From JAVKBW01 sp964352715 (GTDB taxonomy: Bacteria > Pseudomonadota > Alphaproteobacteria > UBA8366 > Aestuariispiraceae), in assembly GCA_964352715.1 (NCBI GenBank), contig CAYGSU010000033.1, positions 1 to 44,310 of the forward strand: a DNA stretch of 44,310 nt, given 5' to 3'. How positions within the stretch are numbered: the first letter of the stretch is position 1; each line of letters begins with the position of its first letter. The notes beneath the pieces are model-generated. The model searched no databases. It was given only the letters and a program-made list of their open reading frames with translations, and had not been told where the DNA came from. Position numbers and translations under genes: made by a program. Below, piece by piece: positions 15,203 through 22,484 of this stretch.

Positions 15203-15233
15203 CTTCTCCAGGTTCTGTCACACCCGACAGAAC
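15203..15233 (-). promoter_or_regulatory. Hairpin and ribosome site of cbtB (riboswitch expression platform)
   Basis: On the reverse strand GTTCTGTC (15226-15233) pairs perfectly with GACAGAAC (15212-15219) around a six-base loop, and the ribosome site TGGAGAAG (15203-15210) begins directly behind it. CCAGGT at the end of the B12 box (15252-15257) is complementary to ACCTGG (15208-15213), which overlaps the ribosome site. These two pairings exclude each other in part, suggesting control of translation initiation. There is no T-run, so a transcription-termination switch is less likely. Confidence 0.6.
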
Positions 15234-15251
15234 AAAACGGGTTTAGTCACT

Positions 15252-15410
15252 ACCTGGCAGGTCTCCTGGCTCGCGGGTCATTGTGTCCTGACAGCCTTCC
15301 CTGCTTTCGCAAGTGGCATCGTTGTCAAACACTCACCGCATACAGTCGCGGGGGCGGCTTCAGCTTTTGACGCCTCGATTTGGTCCGTCACACTGAATTC
15401 CCTATTATTT
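15252..15410 (-). ncRNA. Cobalamin (AdoCbl) riboswitch upstream of cbtB
   Basis: Read on the reverse strand, the conserved parts of the class occur in the correct order: GGGAATTCAGTGTGAC (15387-15402), GCCCCCGCGACTGTATGC with the invariant CCCCGC-ACTG core (15336-15358 region), a CCACTTGC segment, GGGAAGGC (15294-15301), and the B12 box AGCCAGGAGACCTGCC (15256-15271), which matches the consensus fully. The switch binds adenosylcobalamin and lowers expression of the downstream genes when B12 is abundant. It lies 53 bases upstream of cbtB, so it controls cbtB-cbtA and probably the His-rich gene. Confidence 0.95.
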
Positions 15411-15526
15411 TCTCCAGCACTCTAGTGCTGCCTGAGAAAACCAAGTGCTCTACCCTCGCATGTTTTCGCCGAAAGACAATCATTTTGTATCCGCCGAGAT
15501 GTTTTTTCGGGTGCGCGGTCAGTCGG

Positions 15527-16078
15527 CTAGTCCCAACCGCCGAATTCCCGTGCGAATGCGTCGCGCCGGTATCTGGCAACCGCCTCTATCAGACTGCCAT
15601 TCAAACCAAGCGCGCGATCAAAATGACCGGTCAGCAAGGCATTGGGCCATATATGCGGGCGATGCTCGGCAAGAATCACCAATGCGGTATCGGGGTCGAG
15701 CCGATCGTTCAGAACCAGCATCGCTGCCAGCGCGGTCGCCGATGACCGCGAGATACCGGCATGACAATGGACGACCAGACTGAACACCTCTTCCCGCTCC
15801 GACAGTCTCGCCAGGAAGGACAGGATGGAATCGGCGTCGGCCGCCGCCGGGGCGCTGTGGCCGGGAAGATCTTCATCGATGTCATGCAGCCGAAGCAGCA
15901 GGTGTCCGTCACATTCGATGCGCGCGAATTCAAGCCGCGGGTCGACGAGCGAAATGACATGGCTGGCGCCGGCATCCAGATAGGCCGGCAATTCCGCCAA
16001 ACCGCACACCGCCAATCGGCGATCCTTCGACAGGTCAAGAAAAGGTGTCATTTTCGCCACTGATGGTCTGCCGGTCAT
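15527..16078 (-). CDS. Dual-specificity/tyrosine phosphatase-like protein
   Basis: A 183-residue cysteine-based phosphatase. The P-loop is HCHAGISRSS (Cys105, Arg111), matching HCx5R(S/T) exactly. Before it lie SHVISLVDPRLEF and LLRLHDIDEDLPGH, whose Asp residues may supply the general acid, and after it a helical region (SATALAAMLVLNDRL, HRPHIWPNALL). This group of small DSP-like proteins is common in Rhizobiales and Rhodospirillales, usually annotated as protein-tyrosine phosphatase; the substrate is unknown. A second ATG at 16051 could be the start. It is transcribed toward the cobalamin riboswitch but should be a separate unit. Confidence 0.85.
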   Translation of the reverse strand: MTGRPSVAKMTPFLDLSKDRRLAVCGLAELPAYLDAGASHVISLVDPRLEFARIECDGHLLLRLHDIDEDLPGHSAPAAADADSILSFLARLSEREEVFSLVVHCHAGISRSSATALAAMLVLNDRLDPDTALVILAEHRPHIWPNALLTGHFDRALGLNGSLIEAVARYRRDAFAREFGGWD

Positions 16079-16201
16079 ACCTGACTCTTTATCGTAATTA
16101 TGATTTTTTTCCTATTAGTTTTTTTCTGAAGAATCACGACCCGCAAAACAATGTCCTGAACTTCCGGAGCGAAAAAACAGCCGTGTCAGGCTGCGAAACT
16201 G

Positions 16202-17083
16202 TCAAAGATGAGGCTCTCGGCGAAGCCGCCAAAGAGCGTGCAAAAGCACCGCAGTAACAATCACCGAACCGCCGACAAAGGTCGAGGCGGCCGGCGTTTC
16301 GCCCAGTACATACCAGACCCAGATCGGCGTGCCGACCGTCTCCAGAACCAGCAATAGACTCACCTCGGGCGACGGCAGATATCGCGGCGCCAGAACCAGC
16401 AGCGCCCGTGATGCCGGCAACAGAATGACGCACAGCAGAATGGCGAAAGTAAGTTGCGTTTCCTCCAGCTGAACCGGCGGAGAAACGATGAATGCCAGAC
16501 TGGCTGAAAACACGCCGCCGACGACAACAGCCGGCATCCGGTCGGTATTTTCGATCCGTCTCAGCGCAGTCAGGCTGACCGCGTATCCGAAAGCCGTCGC
16601 GACAGCCAGCAGATCGCCGATACGTCCACCGGACTTCGCACCACCGTCAGGACTGCCCCAGGTGATGATGGCGGTTCCGACAATAGCCGCCAGCACGGCG
16701 ACCCATGTACCCTTCAGAATTTTCTCTGACAGAAACACCATCGACAATCCGGCCGCCAGAAACGGCGCGGTTGAAATGATGACGACGACATTGGCGACGC
16801 TTGTATATTCGAGAGAATTGATGAAAAGAATCGGAACCATCGTCATCGGCACGACCGCAATCCAGGCAATCGGACCCAGCGAAAAGAACGGACGCAGGCT
16901 GATCGACCGTCTCGAAATCATGATCGCCAGCATCGTCATGACGGCCATTCCGCCACCGCGCCAGAACGACATGGTCCACGGATCCGTCCCCACCATGCGC
17001 ACCAACAACCCGTCGGGCGTCATGAGAAGAACGGCCATCAACGTGATGACAACCCCCTTCTTGTGATCGCTCAAGCTTTCCAT
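16202..17083 (-). CDS. DMT-superfamily (EamA) transporter, paralog 1
   Basis: A 293-residue inner-membrane protein with ten predicted helices in two EamA repeats. Conserved points include TPDGLLVRMVGTDPWTMSFWRG at the first repeat, EYTSVANVVVIISTAPFLAA, and in the second repeat LAPRYLPSPEVSLLLVLETVGTPIWVWYVLGE. EamA transporters usually export amino acids, metabolites or drugs; the substrate is unknown. The ATG at 17083 was chosen over a GTG two codons upstream; the ribosome site is weak. A second transporter at 37953-38846 shares long stretches with it (SRRSISLR, LEYTSVANVVVI), so the two are paralogs. Confidence 0.9.
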   Translation of the reverse strand: MESLSDHKKGVVITLMAVLLMTPDGLLVRMVGTDPWTMSFWRGGGMAVMTMLAIMISRRSISLRPFFSLGPIAWIAVVPMTMVPILFINSLEYTSVANVVVIISTAPFLAAGLSMVFLSEKILKGTWVAVLAAIVGTAIITWGSPDGGAKSGGRIGDLLAVATAFGYAVSLTALRRIENTDRMPAVVVGGVFSASLAFIVSPPVQLEETQLTFAILLCVILLPASRALLVLAPRYLPSPEVSLLLVLETVGTPIWVWYVLGETPAASTFVGGSVIVTAVLLHALWRLRREPHL

Positions 17084-17138
17084 TTGCACTCGACCCGACT
17101 CAACTTAACCTAAAATTTTTAACACTGGGCGTTTATGG

Positions 17139-17822
17139 ATGTCGAAAATGAACCCGATCAATGCAGCATCTTTGTTAAGCGAGCTTGTAGATGACGTGGC
17201 CGACGCGGGCCTCAGGCTTTCAATCGAAACCGACCCGGAAGAACTATATGCGACCGGGAAGACACTACCGGACAAAAGTCTCTCCAAACTTTTCGATCCC
17301 GGTTACGTCGATCTTGTGCCGGACCGTTTTTTCTGGATACGCGCGAGCAGTCACAATGGCGATACAGTTCACGTACAGGCTTGCAAACTGGACGATACAG
17401 GGCGTTCGACCCTTGGCGATTTTCTGACCATGCACCTGAACAGAACCTATCCGTCTTCACAAAAAACGTGGCACCGGTGTGAAGCTCTGGAAACCATCGG
17501 CGGTCGCTGCGCATATCAGGGCGACAACTGGCTTGCGGAAAGTTACCGAGGAAATGGTGTCGGCACAAAACTTACACAAATCGGATTGCTGTCTTGCTTC
17601 CTAAAGTGGCAACCCGATTTTGTCTATGCCTTTTTCGAACACCCGGTTTTTAGTAAAGGTCTGGGATGCAAGTTCGGATACCAGCATTTCGAGCCGGTAG
17701 GGCAGCACTTCAAAAGATGGCTGCTGCCGCATGACTATGTTTCCTGGATGAGTTGGAAAAACATGGTCACACTGATTGAGATGGCTGCCCCTCGAACCGG
17801 GTTAGAAGACCTGCAGCGATAA
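17139..17822 (+). CDS. GNAT-fold-like protein of unknown function
   Basis: A 227-residue protein resembling an uncharacterised acetyltransferase-like family common in alphaproteobacteria. The segment WLAESYRGNGVGTKLTQIGL (131-150) has the acetyl-CoA loop signature R/Q-x-x-G-x-G (R137 to G142). After it come FVYAFFEHPVFSKGLGCKFGY and HDYVSWMSW, the usual last strands. The N-terminal half (HVQACKLDDTGRSTLGDFL) looks like the preceding GNAT strands. No substrate can be named. The gene is less GC-rich than its neighbours. Its 3' end overlaps that of the regulator on the other strand by 56 bases. ATG at 17139 has a poor ribosome site; ATG at 17148 is the alternative. Confidence 0.7.
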   Translation: MSKMNPINAASLLSELVDDVADAGLRLSIETDPEELYATGKTLPDKSLSKLFDPGYVDLVPDRFFWIRASSHNGDTVHVQACKLDDTGRSTLGDFLTMHLNRTYPSSQKTWHRCEALETIGGRCAYQGDNWLAESYRGNGVGTKLTQIGLLSCFLKWQPDFVYAFFEHPVFSKGLGCKFGYQHFEPVGQHFKRWLLPHDYVSWMSWKNMVTLIEMAAPRTGLEDLQR

Positions 17823-18492
17823 AGCCGCCGATTTGCATCGGGAACACACAGCGCCGGTAACGGATCACCCGTTGCCGGCCCCAGATGTCGATCGGCGCGA
17901 CCACGTGCTCGCATAGAACTCTCGACTTGTTCGACGGCATTACCGCATCAATATAGTCGCCGTTGAAGGCACGCTCGAACTCGTCGTCCGGCACGCCGGA
18001 CTTGCCGGCAACGTTACGTGCGAAGTCCTCGCCATACAGCATCGCGGTCGTTGAATACTTGCCACAATGCAGATATGGCGTTTCATCGTTCGTCACCATA
18101 TGAACCTGCAGATAATCCATCAGGTTTGCATTATGCAGAAGATCGACATGAACAACGTCATTCGACTTGCGGCAGATATTGTAGAGACGCCTGAAGATCG
18201 CGTCCTCCTTGGAATCCGGATCCGTGATCGGGGTTCTCATGGCGACGCCTGACGAGGCAACGCTGCGCCCCGCCATCAGCCAGTCCAGCGATACATCCAG
18301 GCCTTGAGAAATGGCAACAAGCTGTCGCATGCCCGGCTCAACCTCGCCCGACAAATACTTGCGCAGCGAGGATATGTTGACGCCTGTAATACGCGACGCC
18401 TCCTCGACCTGCCCTCTGCCGATAATTGATCGCAACCGTTCGGAAAACCCAACGGTATCAATGCCGGCTTCTATGTCTTCGCTATTTGCCAA
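17767..18492 (-). CDS. XRE-type helix-turn-helix regulator with PAS-like sensor domain (TTG start)
   Basis: A 241-residue protein. Residues about 15-75 form an HTH_3 domain (GQVEEASRITGVNISSLRKYLSGEVEPGM, then LDVSLDWLMAG, the usual XRE ending). Residues about 95-225 (YLQVHMVTNDETPYLHCGKY, AMLYGEDFARNVAGKSG, RVIRYRRCVFPM) have the strand-helix-strand order of a PAS-like ligand domain. The only sensible start is TTG at 18492, preceded by AGAGGA with good spacing; the next Met lies inside the HTH. It converges on and overlaps the GNAT-like gene, a possible target. Ligand unknown. Confidence 0.78.
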   Translation of the reverse strand: MANSEDIEAGIDTVGFSERLRSIIGRGQVEEASRITGVNISSLRKYLSGEVEPGMRQLVAISQGLDVSLDWLMAGRSVASSGVAMRTPITDPDSKEDAIFRRLYNICRKSNDVVHVDLLHNANLMDYLQVHMVTNDETPYLHCGKYSTTAMLYGEDFARNVAGKSGVPDDEFERAFNGDYIDAVMPSNKSRVLCEHVVAPIDIWGRQRVIRYRRCVFPMQIGGFIAAGLLTRFEGQPSQSV

Positions 18493-18602
18493 CGTATCCT
18501 CTTTCGCATTCGCCTTCGGTTCGTTTTGACAACATTCTGGTCACTATTTCAGTGCAATACAGAAACTTACCCGTATATTGCCAATTCGATGTTTTCGGTC
18601 GT

Positions 18603-19001
18603 TCAATCAACCCAATATATTGTAAATTTTATCGGCATATTTAAGGAACATCTTCCTACCAAAGCCGATTCGTCGTACCCACAAACTTTCTCAACGTAGT
18701 TGCAAACCTGTTCCACATCCAGAAACTTAAGACTGTCATTTACATACTGTATAACAACCAATCGATGATGCGAATCAGTCTCATACTCGTCCAAACTCAC
18801 ATACTTACGTAAAAAAGTGAGGTTTTCCAAGGAATAACAAAGTTTTCCTTCGTATTCGGAATGAAACCTTTTCCGTAGGCTGATTAAACGATGCCGGCTA
18901 ACATCTGTACTGACACTCGTTACGGCCCGTATCCTTAAAAAAAGGCGGGCCGCGTTGTTTAGGCTTTTCAATGACGGAAGCGTTTTGTTATAAGCCTGCA
19001 C
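18603..19001 (-). CDS. Doubtful small AT-rich ORF
   Basis: An open frame of 132 codons starting with GTG, without a ribosome site; an in-frame TAA lies seven codons before it. Its base composition is clearly AT-richer than the rest of the window and its codon use is unlike the neighbours (many TTT, AAA, TTA). No domain was recognised: the chain is mixed, with RLISLRKRFHSEYEGKLCYS and a C-terminal CGYDESALVGRCSLN. It may be a horizontally gained orphan gene, a degraded remnant, or non-coding DNA that happens to be open. The flanks (18493-18602 and 19002-19033) show nothing else. Confidence 0.3.
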   Translation of the reverse strand: MQAYNKTLPSLKSLNNAARLFLRIRAVTSVSTDVSRHRLISLRKRFHSEYEGKLCYSLENLTFLRKYVSLDEYETDSHHRLVVIQYVNDSLKFLDVEQVCNYVEKVCGYDESALVGRCSLNMPIKFTIYWVD

Positions 19002-19033
19002 CGTCGCGCAACGCGACTGTTAAAAAGGCCATT

Positions 19034-19109
19034 CCGGCGTAGCTCAGTTGGTAGAGCAAGCGACTGTTAATCGCTGGGTCGTAGGTTCGAGTCCTACCGC
19101 CGGAGCCAG
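19034..19109 (+). tRNA. tRNA-Asn (anticodon GTT)
   Basis: A complete cloverleaf: acceptor TCCGGCG (19034-19040) pairs with CGCCGGA (19099-19105). The D arm contains GCTCAGTTGGTAGAGC. The anticodon stem-loop GCGACTGTTAATCGC carries GTT, and the T arm is GTAGG-TTCGAGT-CCTAC. G discriminator and an encoded CCA complete it. It borders an AT-richer accessory patch, as tRNA genes used for integration often do; no flanking att duplication was found. Confidence 0.97.
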
Positions 19110-19207
19110 TCTTTTCAGATATTCACACACATTTCCCTCGATGTTTCTACCTGCCTGCTGGATGAGGCAAGTTTGGTGACGCGCGCCTTTCAGGCGGTCG
19201 GTGCGAT

Positions 19208-19387
19208 TTACTGGTTAAAACGGAAACGGTTTTCCGGGTCGTACTTCGTCTTGATCGCCAGAAAACGCCGGTAATTCAGGCCAAAACAGGCGCGGGTCGG
19301 CACTTCGCCAACTTCTCCATGATCGGGAATATTGAAATAAACCGTTTTGGGTCGAAAGTCGTTCAGCGGATGCCTCCTGCCGACCGC
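19208..19387 (-). pseudogene. C-terminal remnant of a berberine-bridge (BBE) FAD-linked oxidase
   Basis: Reading leftwards from 19387 to the stop at 19208 gives 59 codons including HPLNDFRPKTVYFNI and CFGLNYRRFLAIKTKYDP with the ending ENRFRFNQ. This is the classic tail of FAD-linked oxidases (FGxNYxRLxxIKxKYDPxNxF). An in-frame TAG sits at 19388, no start codon or ribosome site exists, and the several hundred residues expected upstream (FAD_binding_4) are absent. Bases 19388-19572 show nothing recognisable. It is therefore a decayed gene or a deletion scar next to tRNA-Asn. Confidence 0.75.
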
Positions 19388-19572
19388 CTAATGCTCTTGC
19401 CGATGATGTCACCCGGCGCGTTTTTATTCACTTGTTCCGACAGTCGGAATAACGCCCGTTTGGCGCGCATAAACAGGCTAGATACCGGCGCTATTTTGAT
19501 CGTCATGCCCTGTCCGCGTGCCGCACCCTGCTGGAAACCGTCCCGCAAAACCAACAATAGGCACGGAATACT

Positions 19573-20445
19573 ATGGGAGTAGAACGAAACACCATGAGCA
19601 ATCCTTCAGCATCTTCTGCCGACAGCCGGATCGACATGGCCAGCGTCGTCAATCTCGCCCGCTATCCGCTCGACAATCTCGATAGCGATGCCGGCAAGGC
19701 GTTCACCAAGCGCTGTCGGGACGAAATCGAGCGGACCGGCGCCTGCCTGTTTCCGGATTTCATAACCGAAGCAACTCTGAATTCCTGGCTGACGACGGCG
19801 CGGCAATCTGAATCCGGGGCACACCAGGTCGAACACAATTTTTCTTATGGCGCCGCCGGCGAGGGTACGGAATTCGATCCGGCGACCCTGCCTGCAGATG
19901 ATCCGCGCGGCTATCGCAGCCATACCGCCATGAAGTTCATTGCGAAGGACCGTATCGTCGGCGACAGCTCGATCAAGGCCCTGCATGACTGGAAACCGAT
20001 GGCCGAATTCGTGCAGAGCGTCATGGGCCAACCGGCCCATCCGTCGGCCTGCCCGCTCAGCGGCCTGGTCTTCACCATCGCCTATGAAACCGAAGAACAG
20101 GACTGGCATTTTGATGCCAACGATTACATCGTCACGCTGATGCTGCAGCGACCGTCAGGCGGCGGTCACTTCGAATACATACCCGGCTTGCGCACGCCGG
20201 ATGGCGAGGACGACTACGAAACGATCAATACCGTGCATAACGGAACCTGCCCGGATGTCATCCGTCCGCCGATCCGTCCCGGCACCCTGACCCTGTTCAA
20301 AGGCCGGTACAATTACCACCGGGCATCGCCGGTCACCGGTGAACAGCCGCGGGTAATGGCGATATTCGCCTTCGAGCGCGAACCCGAAAAGAAACTGACC
20401 GACCCGGACTCCAGCCGGATCTTTTTCGGACGCCCGCCGGCCTGA
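19573..20445 (+). CDS. 2-oxoglutarate/Fe(II)-dependent oxygenase, HalD/ArpA-like
   Basis: A 290-residue protein. N-terminal VNLARYPLDNLDSDAGKAF and RTGACLFPDFI match the HalD/ArpA group of 2OG oxygenases. The iron triad is visible: HFD (His179, Asp181) in DWHFDANDYIVTLML and His249 in GRYNYHRASPV; Arg260 in QPRVMAIF probably binds 2-oxoglutarate. Members hydroxylate, halogenate or oxidise small molecules; no halogenase-type replacement of the Asp is present, so hydroxylation is more likely. A second ATG at 19594 is possible; 19573 has GGAA at good distance. The sulfotransferase unit begins 158 bases downstream on the same strand. Confidence 0.88.
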   Translation: MGVERNTMSNPSASSADSRIDMASVVNLARYPLDNLDSDAGKAFTKRCRDEIERTGACLFPDFITEATLNSWLTTARQSESGAHQVEHNFSYGAAGEGTEFDPATLPADDPRGYRSHTAMKFIAKDRIVGDSSIKALHDWKPMAEFVQSVMGQPAHPSACPLSGLVFTIAYETEEQDWHFDANDYIVTLMLQRPSGGGHFEYIPGLRTPDGEDDYETINTVHNGTCPDVIRPPIRPGTLTLFKGRYNYHRASPVTGEQPRVMAIFAFEREPEKKLTDPDSSRIFFGRPPA

Positions 20446-20603
20446 TCCTTCCCGCCCAACCATAGCGGAGGGAATGGCCGAGCGGTTTTCCGCAGGCTTT
20501 TGCCATGTTTTCCGGCGGAATTGCTTGCGGCCAATCGGTCGAGCCTATAATCAGAAAGCCATCCGGAACTGGCCTCGCCAACCGATCAGGAGACCACCCG
20601 ACA

Positions 20604-21872
20604 ATGCGTTTGGTAAGATTGTTCGCCATTATTTACGTCGTTTCGATGGTGGCGTTTGTGCTCGGCCTTTATGTATCGCATGCCCGCGTCTGGCCGTTTC
20701 CGATTGTCCGCGATATCTACCGGTTCGTGCAGGGGCATCGGGACGAAGCGACGTCCGTCTTTGAAAAGATATCAAATGACGCCGGCATCAGGCCGGAACG
20801 GTTTCTCTATGACCATGCCTTCGATCCGACGTCGGGCGATTTCCGGGCAATAGAAGGTATTGACTGGGCCTCGCGCCGCGACGCGCCCTATATCAGGGTG
20901 TCGGACTCCCTGCCCGACGGCTATGTATACATTGTCGGAAAATTCGATTTCGAGGACGGCATGAACGGCGTTCTGCTGTTCGACACCAAGGGCAATCTGG
21001 TGAAGCGCTGGGTTATTCCGGACCGTGAGATCAAGGACGGTCATCACCATCTGTTCGCGTTCCGGCCCGACGGCAGCTTTATCTCCGCGGCCGACTACGC
21101 CGATATCTATCACCTTGATGCGTGCGGCAACGAGATCGGGCGGATTTCCGGCAACTTCCATCATTCCATAGCCCGACTGGACGATACCCGTTACTGGGTC
21201 AACGGGTCAGTCGAATCGCCGGATGCACTGACGCTGATCGATATTTCCACGCACTCGATTGACCGGACCATTTTGCTGGACGAAGTTCACAAAGCCGTCA
21301 GCGAGGAAGTGTCGATTTTCAACCTCGGCAGGACCGACGACCCTTGGCACAACAACGATGCCGAGCCATTACCCGCCGAATACGCGGACAGGTTTGCCTT
21401 CAACGCCGGCGATCTGCTGATCAGCTACCGTCATCTGAATCTGGTCTACGTTCTCGATCCGGAAACGCTGGAAACCAAGTGGTGGACCAATGACTACAGC
21501 TCCGGCCAGCACGATCCAGACTGGGAACCGGATGGCACAATTACGATTTACGACAACCGTGCACTGGGCAAACAGGGCCGATATTCAACGGTCCAGAGAT
21601 ACGATTTTGGCGGCGGCGAACCGTCGCTGGCGCTGGATGGCCGGGACTATGGATTCTACAGTGGAATCGGCGGAAAACATGAACTGTACGAGGATGGCTC
21701 CATCCTGGCCCTGGCGTATGAACAGGGCCGGGTTGTGTGGGTCTGGCCGGATAAATCCGTGCGGTTCGAATTTGTGAACCGCTACACTGAAGGCGAATCC
21801 CTGGTCGTCCTGAACACCGGGTATCTGCCCGCCGACTATTTCGATGTGGAGATTTCAGCACCATGCAACTGA
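20604..21872 (+). CDS. Membrane-anchored arylsulfotransferase-like (ASST) beta-propeller protein
   Basis: A 422-residue protein. Residues 5-25 form one N-terminal membrane helix or uncleaved signal, so the rest is expected in the periplasm. The body has propeller-type blades as in arylsulfate sulfotransferases: NGVLLFDTKGNLVKRWVIPD, DGHHHLFAFRPDGSFISA (147-161), GNFHHSIARLDDTRYWVNG, NLVYVLDPETLETKW, and GQHDPDWEPDGTITIYDN (301-318), the most diagnostic segment. ASSTs move sulfate between phenols without PAPS through a catalytic His; which His acts here is not certain. The ATG at 20604 follows CAGGAGA. It is the first gene of a four-gene unit whose last gene is a PAPS-type sulfotransferase; the stop overlaps the next start by ten bases. 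Confidence 0.8.
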   Translation: MRLVRLFAIIYVVSMVAFVLGLYVSHARVWPFPIVRDIYRFVQGHRDEATSVFEKISNDAGIRPERFLYDHAFDPTSGDFRAIEGIDWASRRDAPYIRVSDSLPDGYVYIVGKFDFEDGMNGVLLFDTKGNLVKRWVIPDREIKDGHHHLFAFRPDGSFISAADYADIYHLDACGNEIGRISGNFHHSIARLDDTRYWVNGSVESPDALTLIDISTHSIDRTILLDEVHKAVSEEVSIFNLGRTDDPWHNNDAEPLPAEYADRFAFNAGDLLISYRHLNLVYVLDPETLETKWWTNDYSSGQHDPDWEPDGTITIYDNRALGKQGRYSTVQRYDFGGGEPSLALDGRDYGFYSGIGGKHELYEDGSILALAYEQGRVVWVWPDKSVRFEFVNRYTEGESLVVLNTGYLPADYFDVEISAPCN

Positions 21873-22105
21873 CCAGACTGGCATTGATCCTGACGGCGCT
21901 TCTCACCCCGACGCTCGCCTACGCCTATACGGGTCCCGGGCTAGGGCTGGGCGCGATTGTCGCGGTTCTGGCTATCGTCTTCTCGTCCATTCTCGCGGTT
22001 CTGGCGCTCTTCTGGTATCCGATCAAACGGCTGTTCAAGAAGCGCGGCACAAAGCCCGACACCAAACAGGCCAGGCAGACCGACACAGACAGCCCGAATG
22101 AATGA
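21863..22105 (+). CDS. Small two-helix membrane protein of the sulfotransferase unit
   Basis: An 80-residue protein. Residues 1-21 are a signal peptide or first helix (ending TLAYA), followed by the conserved-looking YTGPGLGLGAI, a second helix (VAVLAIVFSSILAVLALFW), YPIKRLFKKRG and a hydrophilic tail. The AY-x-GPG-x-GLGAI opening followed by one helix and a basic patch recurs in small bacterial membrane proteins of unknown function. It starts inside the ASST-like gene (ATGCAACTGA, ten-base overlap) and ends eight bases inside the next gene. A scaffold or anchor role for the sulfation enzymes is a guess from position. Confidence 0.75.
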   Translation: MQLTRLALILTALLTPTLAYAYTGPGLGLGAIVAVLAIVFSSILAVLALFWYPIKRLFKKRGTKPDTKQARQTDTDSPNE

Positions 22106-22484
22106 GGTTGCGGTTGCCCTGATCGGAGCCGCCGGCTCTGTCGCTTTTGTCGAGGCGTTCATTCGCCTCAATGCTTTCAGCCGCATCGGCAATCTTCTCG
22201 GCCTGTCCCGCCAATCGATGAAGGTCGTCGCCTCCTCCGCCATCTCCGACCACTGGAAGGAACGCGTGCTGCCGCGTTACGCCGGCCGGATCCTGCGTCA
22301 TGCCTTCATCTTCCTGTTCTGCCTCTTCCTGGCGCTGGCCTTGCTGCTTGCGGTGACCTTTGCGCTCGGCTACGCCTTCGGCCTGCCCGGCATTGATGAC
22401 GGCGCCATCCTCTATGGCTGGCCCTTCAATCTGGGGGCGCTTGGCGGCGGCTGTCTTTATGCTTTCCTCAGGAAGCGCCGGTGA
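22098..22484 (+). CDS. Membrane protein of the sulfotransferase unit
   Basis: A 128-residue protein with an N-terminal hydrophobic stretch (VAVALIGAAGSVAFVEAFI), a basic cytosolic-looking loop (RLNAFSRIGNLLGLSRQSM, SDHWKERVLPRYAGRIL), a long hydrophobic region (FIFLFCLFLALALLLAVTFAL) and a last hydrophobic segment ending LYAFLRKRR. That gives about three membrane passes. No family was recognised. It overlaps the preceding gene by eight bases (ATGAATGA) and the following one by four (GTGA), a sign of tight translational coupling. By position it may place the cytosolic sulfotransferase at the membrane or help pass its product. Confidence 0.75.
   Translation: MNEVAVALIGAAGSVAFVEAFIRLNAFSRIGNLLGLSRQSMKVVASSAISDHWKERVLPRYAGRILRHAFIFLFCLFLALALLLAVTFALGYAFGLPGIDDGAILYGWPFNLGALGGGCLYAFLRKRR

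Noticed and set aside
15413..15440. Palindrome CAGCAC-TCTA-GTGCTG with flanking TTTTCTC/GAGAAAA arms
   Set aside because: It lies at the 5' side of the riboswitch and may be its outer helix or the end of the phosphatase transcript; no T-run in either direction, so no separate call.
20467..20490. tRNA-like start (GGAATGGCCGAGCGGTT) resembling the 5' part of tRNA-Ser/Leu
   Set aside because: The bases that follow give no anticodon arm, T arm or matching acceptor strand, so no tRNA can be folded.
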